Source of the DNA: JAJPXC01 sp964517875
GTDB lineage: Bacteria; Bacteroidota; Bacteroidia; Bacteroidales; Muribaculaceae
DNA: 28,543 nucleotides
NCBI GenBank assembly: GCA_964517875.1
Contig: CAZFEU010000030.1
Span: forward strand, 1 to 28,543
Reading direction: 5' to 3'
Made by a program: the position numbers and the translations under genes. Each line of letters begins with the position of its first letter. The stretch's first letter is position 1. Positions 5,867 through 15,509 of this stretch are shown here, in pieces. Under the pieces are notes generated by a model, which saw only the letters and a program-made list of their open reading frames with translations, was not told the origin of the DNA and made no database searches.

Positions 5867-8185
5867 ATGGCATATAAAAGTACACCGAAAAGCGATTTCA
5901 TTGATGTGAAATCAATAGTCAACGAGTGGATTAAAAAATGGTATTGGTTTGGCATCTCCGCAGTGCTGTGCGTGCTGCTGGCATTGTTCTATCTGTCGGT
6001 GCGTAAGCCGAGATATGAGGTGAGGGCCAACCTGCTGATAGCGCAGAGCGACGACAACCCGGCCTCGATGATGGGTGATATCAGCTCGCTGTTCGGTGGC
6101 AACGGTTATGTGGAGGACGAGGTATTTATCGTCAACTCACATGACGTGCTTAAGAATGTTGTGGTCGACATGGGGCTTAACCGTGAGCACTATATACGTC
6201 AGGGATTCCTTAAGAAGCAATTCTGCTATAAGGACTATCCGGTAGATGTGACTGTGCCCCAGTCAATTGCTGATACTATCAGGGGCAGTCTGCTTTTTGA
6301 TGTAAGGGTTAAGGCCGATGGCAAGGACAATGTAAGAGTACTGCGCAACGGCGATAAGAAGATCGTTGACGAGGACTTTGACGGCTTCCCGTTCGATGTA
6401 AAGACGCCATATGGAACATTTACCCTCGTTGCTACGGATTATCTGCCTAAAAACGAGGATATCCGCACCAAAATCACCTTCATGGGGTATGATGTCGCAG
6501 CCGAGAAGCTTGCAAAGGATATCAAGGTAGATATCGCAAGCCAGAAATCAAATGTGCTACAGATGTCGATGACAACGCCCGACATCGAGTATGGCAAGGA
6601 CTTGCTCAACGACATCATATACCAGTATAATGTAAAGGGAATGGCCTCGAAACGCAATCAGGCCGAGCAGACTTATACATTTATTGACCAGCGACTTGAT
6701 TCAATCAGCAACGAGCTCAATATTTCGGAAATAGAGGTTCAGTCGTATAAAAATGAGAATGGCATTGTCGACGTGAAAACCGAGGCTCAAGTGAGTCTTA
6801 ACCGCCGCGAAAAATATGAGGCCAATCTCGTGTCGGCCGAGGCCAACCTTGAGGTTATCAACATGACAATCGATTTCCTCAAGAATCCTGCTAATGCCAA
6901 CTCGCTGATTCCTACAACCACAAACCTCGAGCATGCCTCTGAGGCAATCGGCGACTACAATAAGATGGTGCTGGAGTACATGAAGCTGCAAGGCACCGCC
7001 AAGGGTAATAACCGTGCACTCCAGACCCTCGAAGAGCAGATGTCGGCAATGCGCGACAATATAATCAGCTCGCTTGTGAGGGCACGCAACCAGCAGCAGA
7101 TACTTATCGCTGAGATCAAGAAGCAGGTGTCGAGCGCAGAGGCGAGCCTGGGCAACATCCCCGAACAGGAGCGCCAGTTCCGTGTTGTAGAGCGTCGACA
7201 CAAGATACTCGAGGAGTTGTATCTGTATCTGCTCCAGCGCAAGGAGGAGACCGGAATGATGGCCGCTAACGCCCTTCCCAAAGGCGATATAATCGACCAG
7301 GCTTACGCACTCAACGAGCCTGTGGGGCTGAAGAATAAGATGGTGCTCGTGCTGGCCTTCCTTTTCGGCCTGTGCATACCACCAGTGCTCATATATCTGG
7401 GCAATATTTTCCGCAGCAAGTTCACCACACGCGAGGAGGTGGAGAAGGTGGTAGATGTGCCAATCCTTGGCGAGATATGTGTGTCGCGGTCGGCGGTCAA
7501 CAATCCGCTGGTGGTTACACCCACAAGTACCTCGCCCGTGGCCGAGCTATTCCGACTGGTGCGCGCCAACCTCAACTTTATGTTGCGCAACAAGGGTGAC
7601 AAGGTGGTGCTCGTAACATCAACCTCATCGGGCGAGGGTAAATCGTTTATATCGATCAACCTGGCGGCATCGCTGGCCCTGCTTGGCAAGAAAGTGCTGC
7701 TGGTGGGTATGGATATACGCAATCCCCAGCTGGCCAAGTACCTGCGAGTGACATCGCGCTTCGGTCTGACTCAATATCTGTCGAGCGATGAAATCAAGCT
7801 CTCTGATATATTGATTAAAGAGCCAGTGGCCGAAAACATGGATGTAATAGTGGCAGGCCCCGTGCCTCCCAATCCATCGGAGCTCCTATGCGAGAACGTG
7901 GTGGACGAGTTTATCGACGCTGTAAAACCCAGCTATGACTATGTGATAATCGACTCAGCCCCTGTGGGTATGGTGAGCGATACGTTCGCGCTCGACCGTG
8001 TGGCCGATGCCACAATTTACGTGTGCCGCGCCAACTTCACCACCATCAAGGATCTGAAGTTTATGGAGTCAATCCGCCAGCAGGAGCGCCTGAAGAATAT
8101 GGCGTTGATTATTAACGGCACAACCAGTACAAAGGGTTACGGCTACGGAGCCGACAACGGCAAGAACCGCAAGAAAGGGGAATAA
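5867..8185 (+). CDS. Wzc-like polysaccharide co-polymerase with tyrosine kinase domain
   Basis: The 772-residue inner-membrane protein would control chain length and couple polymerisation to the Wza channel. The N-terminal Wzz domain follows a first membrane helix (about residues 25-45). A long periplasmic coiled-coil region contains the GNVR-type segment FRVVERRHKILEELYLYLLQ. The second membrane helix is at about 490-513. The cytoplasmic BY-kinase domain has Walker A TSTSSGEGKS (about 583-593), Walker A' VLLVGMDIRNPQ (about 610) and Walker B YVIIDSAP (about 691). The C-terminal tail (KGYGYGADNGKNRKKGE) has only two tyrosines where many BY-kinases carry a larger cluster. The Wzy-like gene starts 11 bases later. 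Confidence 0.93.
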   Translation: MAYKSTPKSDFIDVKSIVNEWIKKWYWFGISAVLCVLLALFYLSVRKPRYEVRANLLIAQSDDNPASMMGDISSLFGGNGYVEDEVFIVNSHDVLKNVVVDMGLNREHYIRQGFLKKQFCYKDYPVDVTVPQSIADTIRGSLLFDVRVKADGKDNVRVLRNGDKKIVDEDFDGFPFDVKTPYGTFTLVATDYLPKNEDIRTKITFMGYDVAAEKLAKDIKVDIASQKSNVLQMSMTTPDIEYGKDLLNDIIYQYNVKGMASKRNQAEQTYTFIDQRLDSISNELNISEIEVQSYKNENGIVDVKTEAQVSLNRREKYEANLVSAEANLEVINMTIDFLKNPANANSLIPTTTNLEHASEAIGDYNKMVLEYMKLQGTAKGNNRALQTLEEQMSAMRDNIISSLVRARNQQQILIAEIKKQVSSAEASLGNIPEQERQFRVVERRHKILEELYLYLLQRKEETGMMAANALPKGDIIDQAYALNEPVGLKNKMVLVLAFLFGLCIPPVLIYLGNIFRSKFTTREEVEKVVDVPILGEICVSRSAVNNPLVVTPTSTSPVAELFRLVRANLNFMLRNKGDKVVLVTSTSSGEGKSFISINLAASLALLGKKVLLVGMDIRNPQLAKYLRVTSRFGLTQYLSSDEIKLSDILIKEPVAENMDVIVAGPVPPNPSELLCENVVDEFIDAVKPSYDYVIIDSAPVGMVSDTFALDRVADATIYVCRANFTTIKDLKFMESIRQQERLKNMALIINGTTSTKGYGYGADNGKNRKKGE

Positions 8186-8196
8186 CCTTTTGAACG

Positions 8197-9681
8197 ATGA
8201 CAGCAGTCCAAAAGATTTCATCAATCAAGGACGTGCCTCACGTCAATGACAAAGCTACTGCGACTGTTAAATCGCAGCGGTCGTATCTCGACATATCGCC
8301 GACCGACTATCTGTGGGCTTTCGGATTCCTGCTGACACAGTCGCTTACCGGCCTGGCGTTTTATCCGGCGGTGCTCATAGCCTTATTTATGATGCTCATC
8401 GCTTATCGCAGTCGCCCTTACGACCTGAGTGTGATGCTGGTGTTTTGGGCCGGCGGCTATACCATCACCCGCGGTGGCTATCTGGGGTCGATGACTGCTC
8501 TGCTGCTATTGGCTGCCATCTCGCTTGTGATAGTGAGAAAGTGGCCTATGTTCAAGCGGGTGCTGTGGGTTTTTCTGGGTTATTTCGTGTTTCTCCTTGT
8601 TATAGCGCTCCTTAGTGAGGAGTCGCTTAAGATTCAGCTGGGTATGATGCGCCCCTATGTGAGTGTATCGTATTTCCTGGTGCCGATACTTATCTTTGCC
8701 AACCGTAAGTTTGATTTTGAGGAGCTTAAGCGAAAGATATTCACTTATGCCATATGCATCGCCATGATGTATGTGATTGACTGCTATGTGCTTTGTGGCC
8801 ATGTGATGTTCCCTTACGCAGGCTTCCTCGATCCCGAGGATATGGCGAAATTCAATCCGAGTTGGACCAACCCCGATATTTCACCTCTGGCTTTCACTTT
8901 CCCGCGCATCGGCCCGTTCCCGATGATATTCTTTATCTTGCTTATTTTCCCGCTGGCTAAGAGTGTGAAGCTGCGCACATGGCAATGGGTGCTTGTCGTG
9001 CTGATGCTGATAGCATGCCGCTCGGCAACACTTCTGATAGCATTCGTGACAACATTCGTGATTTTTAAGGCTCATGGCAAGCGGCTGGTGCTCTATCTGG
9101 CTGGTGTAGTGGTGGGTGTGATAGGACTGTCGGCGGTGGATGATGCCGTGGGTGGTGAGCTGCGTGTGAATTCCACTATAGATCAGTTTGCTATATTAAA
9201 GCCTAACGCGTCTGACGAAGAGCTCGCTGAGTTTGGCACGGGTCGTATGGCGCAATTTATACCAAAGTTCGCCCTGCTGCAGTCGTACAACCGCGAATGG
9301 ATAGGCTTCGGATTCCTTGACCCCAACAAGTCGACAGCCCATAAATATATGATATCTAATGCGCTGTATGATAGTGTGTGGGATATCGATGAGGTGGCAA
9401 CCGGAGTGGAGATCACGCAGTTGCAGACGATCCTTGATATGGGATACCTCGGGCTGATAGTGCAGACGCTGGTGTATTTTGGGTTATACTTCGTGATAAG
9501 GAAGCAGAAATATGCCAAATATTATCTGTGCACCATTGTTTGTGCTTCAATCAGCGGCCTTGGGGGCAACGGTGGCCTATACTTGCCATATTCGCTACTC
9601 CCTATCGGTTTGCTTGTGGCCGGCATACTACTTGCCAACAAGCCACAACGTGAGGTGGTACCGCTACGGCAAGCGTCGTAG
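8197..9681 (+). CDS. Wzy-like O-antigen polymerase/ligase family membrane protein
   Basis: This 494-residue polytopic inner-membrane protein would polymerise lipid-linked repeat units in the periplasm. It has about eleven to twelve hydrophobic segments and a soluble loop (about residues 320-405). In its second half is the pattern typical of O-antigen ligase/polymerase proteins: IGFGFLDPNK, then EITQLQTILDMGYLGLIVQ. These families are poorly conserved, so assignment rests on topology, that motif and the position between a Wzc-like and a Wzx-like gene. An N-terminal cytoplasmic stretch of about 35 residues precedes the first helix. The ATG at 8197 is 11 bases after the kinase stop. A ligase rather than polymerase function cannot be excluded. 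Confidence 0.82.
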   Translation: MTAVQKISSIKDVPHVNDKATATVKSQRSYLDISPTDYLWAFGFLLTQSLTGLAFYPAVLIALFMMLIAYRSRPYDLSVMLVFWAGGYTITRGGYLGSMTALLLLAAISLVIVRKWPMFKRVLWVFLGYFVFLLVIALLSEESLKIQLGMMRPYVSVSYFLVPILIFANRKFDFEELKRKIFTYAICIAMMYVIDCYVLCGHVMFPYAGFLDPEDMAKFNPSWTNPDISPLAFTFPRIGPFPMIFFILLIFPLAKSVKLRTWQWVLVVLMLIACRSATLLIAFVTTFVIFKAHGKRLVLYLAGVVVGVIGLSAVDDAVGGELRVNSTIDQFAILKPNASDEELAEFGTGRMAQFIPKFALLQSYNREWIGFGFLDPNKSTAHKYMISNALYDSVWDIDEVATGVEITQLQTILDMGYLGLIVQTLVYFGLYFVIRKQKYAKYYLCTIVCASISGLGGNGGLYLPYSLLPIGLLVAGILLANKPQREVVPLRQAS

Positions 9682-9717
9682 GTGGCGATTTTTAACTGAT
9701 GTAAATTGTAATGCCCT

Positions 9718-11247
9718 GTGTCGCACGTTGATAATAAGCGAATAGCCAAGAACACCGCCTTTCTGTATGTGAGGATGCTGCTCTCGTCGGCAATCTCGCT
9801 CTATACATCGCGCGTTGTGCTTGACACGCTGGGCGTTCGCGATTTCGGTATATACAATCTTGTGGGGGGAATCGTAACGATCCTTGCATTTCTCAACGGC
9901 ACAATGTCGATGGCCACCATGCGTTTTCTCAACTACGAGATGGGGCTTGACAACCCACAGCGCCTGAAGGGCACATTCGGCACATCACTCTCCATACACG
10001 CCTTGATTGCTGTAATACTTGTGATAGCGGCAGAAACTGTGGGGCTATGGTATGTAAACAATGAGCTCGTTATTGAGCCTGAGCGACTTGTGGCAGCCAA
10101 CTGGGTATATCAGTTCTCTATTCTCACCACTGTGGTCACTGTGATGCAGATACCGTTTACGGCGGCTATCATGGCTCACGAGAAGATGAATGTGTATGCG
10201 TACATATCGCTAAGCTACAACTTTCTGAAGTTGCTGATAGCTTTGCTGCTGTTGTGGATTCCGTCGTTTGACAATCTTATCGTATACGGATTCCTGTTCC
10301 TGCTTATTTCCTCGATTATCGGAGTGTCATATCTGTGGTATGCCGTGGCTCGGTTTAGAGAGTGCCGGGGGAGACCCAGGTTTGACCGCGCGCAAGCCAA
10401 GAAAATGCTCAAATATTCAGGGTGGGACGTGTTCGGCAATCTCGCCTATACCTCAAGGGTGCAGGGAGCTAATATCATCCTTAACAACTTCGGTGGCACT
10501 GTGCTCAATGCCGCAGCCGCCATTACCACTCAGGTTGTGGGCACGCTGCAATATTTCGCTCAGTCGGTGATTTCGGCGTTTCGTCCGCAAGTAGTTCAGC
10601 TCTATGCCCGACAAGACTACGGGGATATGCTACGGCTCCTTTATAATGCCGGAAAGTTTGCCTCACTGCTTATGGCACTGGCAATTGTGCCGGTGTTTGT
10701 TGAGATGCCGACACTTCTGAGCATATGGCTTAAGGATGTGCCTGAGTGGACAGTGACTTTCTGCCGGTTATGCCTGCTCACTACCATAGGTGAGTTACTG
10801 AAGATGTCGGTCGACATGGGCATTCACGCCACGGGTCGCATCTTCCGGTTGAGTTTTATTACCGGTACAATGCTGATGCTCGAGCTGCCGGCAATGTATT
10901 TCCTGCTGCAATATTATCAGTGGCCACCGGTGGTGTATGCGATACATCTGGGCTGGATATTCTTTATCGTGTTTGCTGAGACGCTGATACTAAAGTACCA
11001 GTTGAACGAGTTCTCGATAATGCGATTCTGGTGGATATCGGCTCTAAAGCCCGCAGCTGTGCTTGCGTTGGTGCTGGTAGGGGGAATGCATATCGAGCCT
11101 ATTGTGGGGCAGAGCTTTATGGCATTTGTGATAATCGGATTGATGTCAACTGCGGTAATTCTGGCCCTGAGCTACGTGGTGTGTCTCGATGCATCGACGC
11201 GTCGCACAATCCACGATAAGATTGCAGCAAAGTTACACCGTTTTTAA
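9718..11247 (+). CDS. Wzx-like oligosaccharide flippase (MOP superfamily)
   Basis: This 509-residue polytopic membrane protein is of the polysaccharide-transporter/MATE-like group that flips undecaprenyl-linked repeat units. The N-terminus NKRIAKNTAFLYVRMLLSSA, followed by YTSRVVLDTLGVRDFGIYN, is characteristic of Bacteroidetes Wzx-type proteins. About fourteen hydrophobic segments follow. The start is a GTG at 9718: an in-frame TAA at 9709-9711 blocks extension, and the nearby ATG at 9711 is out of frame. The stop codon overlaps the convergent acyltransferase-3 gene by 4 bases, so the operon has no room for a terminator of its own outside coding sequence. Confidence 0.92.
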   Translation: MSHVDNKRIAKNTAFLYVRMLLSSAISLYTSRVVLDTLGVRDFGIYNLVGGIVTILAFLNGTMSMATMRFLNYEMGLDNPQRLKGTFGTSLSIHALIAVILVIAAETVGLWYVNNELVIEPERLVAANWVYQFSILTTVVTVMQIPFTAAIMAHEKMNVYAYISLSYNFLKLLIALLLLWIPSFDNLIVYGFLFLLISSIIGVSYLWYAVARFRECRGRPRFDRAQAKKMLKYSGWDVFGNLAYTSRVQGANIILNNFGGTVLNAAAAITTQVVGTLQYFAQSVISAFRPQVVQLYARQDYGDMLRLLYNAGKFASLLMALAIVPVFVEMPTLLSIWLKDVPEWTVTFCRLCLLTTIGELLKMSVDMGIHATGRIFRLSFITGTMLMLELPAMYFLLQYYQWPPVVYAIHLGWIFFIVFAETLILKYQLNEFSIMRFWWISALKPAAVLALVLVGGMHIEPIVGQSFMAFVIIGLMSTAVILALSYVVCLDASTRRTIHDKIAAKLHRF

Positions 11248-12305
11248 ATCATTTGGAGAATCTTCACCGAGGGGAATGCGGCCTTGATGCGTACCCATGC
11301 CACTGCCATGCCCAGCGATATGGCAAAAATAACAACTGGGAAGAGTAGGGCAACGTAGTCGGAGGCATGTATCCAGGTTCTAAGCACCGTGCCAGGTATT
11401 ACATGAAATACATAGATATATCCCGAATATTTAGCTCCGATTGTTGGTAGTACAGTCATACTCCCCATCATGGGGAAACGTATGGCAAGCATAAGTAGTG
11501 CGGCCGCGAGCATCGGCGCTCCTATGGGTATGTCGAATTGTGCTTTGTAGACCATCCCCATCGTGTGTATGCGCACCAGCATCTGTACTACAATCATGGC
11601 GATGGCGAGGAATATGCCTAAAAAGATTACTGACGTAGAGGTAAGCCATCCGTTCTCGTGGTTGGTCTTGTATTCGTAAATCCACCGCCCTATCACCATT
11701 GACGGAATACCGACTGTGATGAAGTTGCGCACCAAGGGGTAGGGTGTGTCTGAGAATCCCGACAGCAGTGCCCCACATAGCATCACCAGCAGGCAGAAGG
11801 CTATTAATGGCTTGCTCCATAGCTTCCAGTGCTCAAAAGCCCACATGGCCACGATGGCATATATCGCAGCTAAAAGATACCATAAATGAAATGCTGCTGG
11901 AATCTCGTTGAAAATCAGTAATTTTCCTAATTCCGATGTGACCGGGCCATGCCATGATACCTCATCAATGAGCACATCGAGTTTCCCGGCCGCTGCATAC
12001 CATGCAATCTCAAACACGGCATAGAGCAACACGGCAAAGGCTGTGAGACAAAGCAGCCGCTTAACCTGATGCATCACCCGGCCGCGTCGGTAGGTGAGCA
12101 GGAAGTAGAAGCCGGTAATCATGAAGAACATCGGCACAGCAAGTCGAGTCAGAGCATTTACTGCAAACGAGGCACGCCCCACGGCGTTGTCGCTCATTAC
12201 ATAGCCGTAGTGGAGCACTACTACCAGAAAGGCTCCGATGCATTTCAGAGTGTCAATGGCGTAGTGCCGCTCCGGGTTTTTTTGAGGTGTGGGCTGTGCG
12301 CTCAT
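11244..12305 (-). CDS. Acyltransferase family 3 membrane protein
   Basis: This 353-residue polytopic membrane acyltransferase probably O-acylates the polysaccharide made by this cluster. The N-terminus has YAIDTLKCIGAFLVVVLHYGYVM (conserved His in the first helix), followed by RLAVPMFFMITGFYFLLTYR. About ten membrane helices are visible. It is a second, divergent member of the family in the window; the other is at 2413-3498. Its ATG follows the stop codon of the upstream glycosyltransferase with no gap (TAG then ATG), indicating co-transcription and probable coupling. The 3' end overlaps the flippase gene tail-to-tail. Confidence 0.88.
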   Translation of the reverse strand: MSAQPTPQKNPERHYAIDTLKCIGAFLVVVLHYGYVMSDNAVGRASFAVNALTRLAVPMFFMITGFYFLLTYRRGRVMHQVKRLLCLTAFAVLLYAVFEIAWYAAAGKLDVLIDEVSWHGPVTSELGKLLIFNEIPAAFHLWYLLAAIYAIVAMWAFEHWKLWSKPLIAFCLLVMLCGALLSGFSDTPYPLVRNFITVGIPSMVIGRWIYEYKTNHENGWLTSTSVIFLGIFLAIAMIVVQMLVRIHTMGMVYKAQFDIPIGAPMLAAALLMLAIRFPMMGSMTVLPTIGAKYSGYIYVFHVIPGTVLRTWIHASDYVALLFPVVIFAISLGMAVAWVRIKAAFPSVKILQMI

Positions 12306-13469
12306 CTACTGTGGCTTGTCGAGGAGTGAAAACAGGCGGTTGACTTGCGTTGCGGGGGCATACCGCCGCTCAAACTCCCGGGCAATGTTGTCAAGGACCT
12401 CACTGGATGGCGGGTTTTCGAGAAGTCGCATCATGCTGGTGGCCATGGTGGCATCGTCGTTGAACGGTTCATAGTATTCGAGCAACTCGCATGTAACCTC
12501 GGGAAGTGATTCTGCGCGTGACGACACTACCGGACAGCGCCACATGGCGGCTTCTATTGGAGGAAATCCAAATCCCTCGCGGCTCGACGATGTGATGTAT
12601 AGTGCGGCATGCTGGTATAACCACGAAATCTGGCTATCGGTAAGGTCGTGCAGCTGTATCACGCGGTCGGTGAGGTGATGTTCGTCGATAAATGGCAGCG
12701 CTTCGCTGGCCCAGTGGTCGGTAGTGCGCCCTACCACCACGAGCTTGTGGGGTATGGTGGAGGCAATTCTTGCAAAGGCCCGAAGCGAGGTCATGATGTT
12801 CTTGTAGGGATGCAATGCGTTCACCCACAAGATGTATGGTTGGGTTATCAGTTTATCCAGCCCGTCGGCCTGAGGCTGTGCAAGCTCAACGCTGTTGTAT
12901 ACCACGTGAAGCTTGGCGGTGTCGGTCTGTGGGAAGAATTTGGTGATGTCGCTACTGGTAAATTCTGATATCGGCATTATCAGATCGGCATTGGCCAGGT
13001 GTTCTTCCATGAACTTGCGAGTCATTTCCACCCTTTCTTTCGACATTTTCATCCCTTTGAGATCGTGCACGAATATGGCCTTGCGGTAGGGGAGCTTCAT
13101 GGTGGCGTAGTCGCGGTACTCGTCGGCCATCACTACCCACCGGGTTGCGGGGGTAGCTGCCATGCGCAGTTGCAGCTTATAGGCCATGCGTTTTAGCCAG
13201 CCCATGGCACGTAAGGGCTTGGGGACGCTCAGTGTGCGCAATCTGATGCCCGGCAGCTCATGCTGGAAGTGTTGACGCAGCTTTGGGCTTACCAATACGG
13301 TGACATCACCCTTTAAATTCTCAGGGAGATTGCGCAGTATACGCATCGAGTGTATCGGTATGCTGGTGAGTAGCGTATCGGGCGTTACAAATGAAAGGTC
13401 GTATAGTATGCGTGACAATGTGTTTCGATGTTTAGGGGTTCTGAAGCAGAGAGTTGTATCGCCGCTCAT
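12306..13469 (-). CDS. Glycosyltransferase family 4 (GT-B)
   Basis: The product (387 residues from the upstream ATG) is a GT-B glycosyltransferase. The acceptor domain begins ILYDLSFVTPDT. The donor domain begins PYILWVNALHPYKN (about residue 200) and contains SSREGFGFPPIEAAMW, with the EX7E pair at E298 and E306. Start choice is uncertain. The ATG at 13469 makes the gene overlap the end of the S41 protease gene by 38 bases and adds an N-terminus (MSGDTTLCFRTP) unlike the family. A TTG at 13418, 13 bases after the protease stop, would give MSRILYDLSF, which fits family N-termini better. It probably acts on the lipid-linked repeat unit. Confidence 0.88.
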   Translation of the reverse strand: MSGDTTLCFRTPKHRNTLSRILYDLSFVTPDTLLTSIPIHSMRILRNLPENLKGDVTVLVSPKLRQHFQHELPGIRLRTLSVPKPLRAMGWLKRMAYKLQLRMAATPATRWVVMADEYRDYATMKLPYRKAIFVHDLKGMKMSKERVEMTRKFMEEHLANADLIMPISEFTSSDITKFFPQTDTAKLHVVYNSVELAQPQADGLDKLITQPYILWVNALHPYKNIMTSLRAFARIASTIPHKLVVVGRTTDHWASEALPFIDEHHLTDRVIQLHDLTDSQISWLYQHAALYITSSSREGFGFPPIEAAMWRCPVVSSRAESLPEVTCELLEYYEPFNDDATMATSMMRLLENPPSSEVLDNIAREFERRYAPATQVNRLFSLLDKPQ

Positions 13470-15021
13470 CGTTGATGATTTCGAGACCGCGCTTGTAAAT
13501 ATCCTGGGTTGGATTCATCACCTTATAGTAAGTCGAAGTCTCATAGAGGTCGCGGCCTATCACGGCCTTAACTACATTCTCGAGCAGTGGCCGACTCACC
13601 TGGTAGTCTGAGTCATTGTACTCTACGCCTTCGTTTACACCGCGCTGTATCAGTTGCTGCATGATATCGGGTGTGGCCTTGAAGTTGTCGATGAAGGCAT
13701 TTTCGTTGGGGTATGTTTTGCGCAGCTCCTTGCGGTTTTGGTCAACGTAGGTGATGCAGAATTGATTTATCACGCCCTTGGCCATCAGGGTGCGGTAGTA
13801 GCGTGTATACTGGGTGGTGTCCATCGGCACGAACTCATCGGGCATGATGCCGCCACCGCCGTACACTGTGCGTCCATTGCGTAGTGTATGGTACACCTGC
13901 GTGGTGTCGAGCTTGATTTTTGCTGCGTCAAACCATTCACCTGATTCATAGCGGTTGACCATATCTTCGCCGTAATCATCGGAATGCCCCTCCTCGTAGG
14001 GCTTCTGTATGCACCGGCCGGAGGGGGTGTAGTAGCGCGAGGTGGTGATTTTCACCATCGAGCCGTCGGGGAATGGCATGGGCCTCTGCACAAGTCCTTT
14101 GCCGAATGTGCGACGACCTACGATGACACCGCGGTCGTGATCCTGTATAGCACCTGAAGCGATTTCGCTCGCCGATGCCGAGTATTGGTTGACAAGGACG
14201 ACGAGCCGGCCTTTGAAATCTCCTCCCCGATGGGCGCGTACCTCGAAGGGCTCCTGGGCGCGTCCTTGTGTGAACACAATCATGTCATAGAAGTTGAGAA
14301 AGTGCTCGGCAAGCGCTGTAGAGCTCCCCAGCAGTCCGCCACCATTGTCCTGCAGGTCAAGAATAAGGTTGACCATACCCTCTTTTTTGAGCAGCTTCAT
14401 GGCTTTCTCGATTTCGTCGGGGGTGGTTTCGGCAAATCGCGAAAGGCGGATATACCCTGTGGTGGGGTCGGCCATATAAGCGGCATCGACGCTGTAGATG
14501 GGTATGTCGTCGCGTACCACGCGGAAGGTCATCGGGTCTTTCTGGCCGCGGCGTAGCACTTTGAGGTCAACCACGGTGCCTTTGGGGCCGCGGAGTGTGC
14601 GCAGAATGTCGGAATTTTTGAGCTTAACTCCTGAGATCGCAGTGTCATTGGCCGAAAGTATGCGGTCGCCGGCAAGTATTCCTACACGCTCCGAAGGCCC
14701 TCCGACTGTGGTCTGGATCACGAAAAGGGTGTCATTTAGCATGTTGAACTGTATCCCAATGCCTGAGAAGTTGCCTTGGAGCGGTTGTGTCATCTCCTTT
14801 GTTTCTTCGGGGTTGGTATAGGTGGAGTGTGGGTCAAGCTCCTTGAGCATGGCCACTATGCCGTCTTCCACGATCTTGTTGGCATCTACCGAATCAACGT
14901 AGAAGCGGTCGATGATGGCGAATGCATATCGCAACTTGTCGCTGGGTGTGAATTCGCGCTCGGCACGTATCACTAATGCGGCGATAAGTGCGATTACGGC
15001 GATCAGTATGGTTTTTTTCAT
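13432..15021 (-). CDS. S41 family C-terminal processing protease
   Basis: This 529-residue periplasmic serine protease trims or degrades envelope proteins. An N-terminal hydrophobic segment (residues 4-19) acts as signal or anchor. It is followed by a helical domain, a PDZ domain (about 85-170; GIGIQFNMLNDTLFVIQT, PSERVGILAGDRI) and the S41 catalytic domain. The nucleophile in NQYSASASEI is S283 and the general base in RRTFGKGLVQ is K308. The spacing of 25 residues equals that of Ser430-Lys455 in E. coli Prc, so the enzyme should be active. A C-terminal extension of about 150 residues follows. It lies 28 bases below coaD in a minus-strand run that starts at ugd. Confidence 0.95.
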   Translation of the reverse strand: MKKTILIAVIALIAALVIRAEREFTPSDKLRYAFAIIDRFYVDSVDANKIVEDGIVAMLKELDPHSTYTNPEETKEMTQPLQGNFSGIGIQFNMLNDTLFVIQTTVGGPSERVGILAGDRILSANDTAISGVKLKNSDILRTLRGPKGTVVDLKVLRRGQKDPMTFRVVRDDIPIYSVDAAYMADPTTGYIRLSRFAETTPDEIEKAMKLLKKEGMVNLILDLQDNGGGLLGSSTALAEHFLNFYDMIVFTQGRAQEPFEVRAHRGGDFKGRLVVLVNQYSASASEIASGAIQDHDRGVIVGRRTFGKGLVQRPMPFPDGSMVKITTSRYYTPSGRCIQKPYEEGHSDDYGEDMVNRYESGEWFDAAKIKLDTTQVYHTLRNGRTVYGGGGIMPDEFVPMDTTQYTRYYRTLMAKGVINQFCITYVDQNRKELRKTYPNENAFIDNFKATPDIMQQLIQRGVNEGVEYNDSDYQVSRPLLENVVKAVIGRDLYETSTYYKVMNPTQDIYKRGLEIINDERRYNSLLQNP

Positions 15022-15049
15022 ATTCGGCGTGATTAAAATAAGGGTTGTG

Positions 15050-15487
15050 TTATGGTAGGAATTGAGCTATGTCGTAGCCGTGCCGCTGGAGATCGCGCAC
15101 CATCGATGAGCTTACCATCGATAGCTCGGGGAGGGCGGTGAGTATGACGGTGTCGATGCCCAGCACTTTTAGATTGATGTCGGCTAAGGAGCGTTCGTAT
15201 TCGAAGTCGGCCACTGTACGCACTCCGCGCAGCAGCGCTGTTGCGCCATATTGGCGGGCGGTGTCTGCGGTAAGGCCGCTGTAGCTCACTACTTCGACTG
15301 CGGCATCGGCTGCAAAGGCCTGTTTGATAGCGTCTAAGCGTTGAGCGATAGAGGCACTGGTGTTTTTTTCGGCATTGATGCCTACGGCTATGATTATTTT
15401 GTCGAACAACCGTAAACCGCGGTCGACTATCGATTTATGGCCGATGGTGAAGGGGTCGAACGTGCCGGCGAAAAGTGCGGTACGCAT
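15050..15487 (-). CDS. coaD: Phosphopantetheine adenylyltransferase
   Basis: CoaD transfers AMP from ATP to 4'-phosphopantetheine, the penultimate step of coenzyme A synthesis, in the cytoplasm. The nucleotidyltransferase motif GTFDPFTIGH (residues 8-17) is intact, as are the RGVRTVADFEYE region and VSSSMVRDL (the ISSTxVR motif). The frame is open to an ATG at 15535, inside parE. The ATG at 15487 gives MRTALFAGTFDPF, the usual CoaD N-terminus, a length of 145 residues and a 22-base gap after parE, so it is preferred. It sits between parE and the S41 protease gene, an order I recall from other Bacteroidales. Confidence 0.95.
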   Translation of the reverse strand: MRTALFAGTFDPFTIGHKSIVDRGLRLFDKIIIAVGINAEKNTSASIAQRLDAIKQAFAADAAVEVVSYSGLTADTARQYGATALLRGVRTVADFEYERSLADINLKVLGIDTVILTALPELSMVSSSMVRDLQRHGYDIAQFLP

Positions 15488-15509
15488 CGGTGCTTGCGTC
15501 GGTATGATG

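Noticed and set aside
6701..7201. Minus-strand open frame opposite the Wzc-like kinase gene.
   Set aside because: It is a shadow of a strongly supported gene; composition is explained by codon bias of the sense strand.
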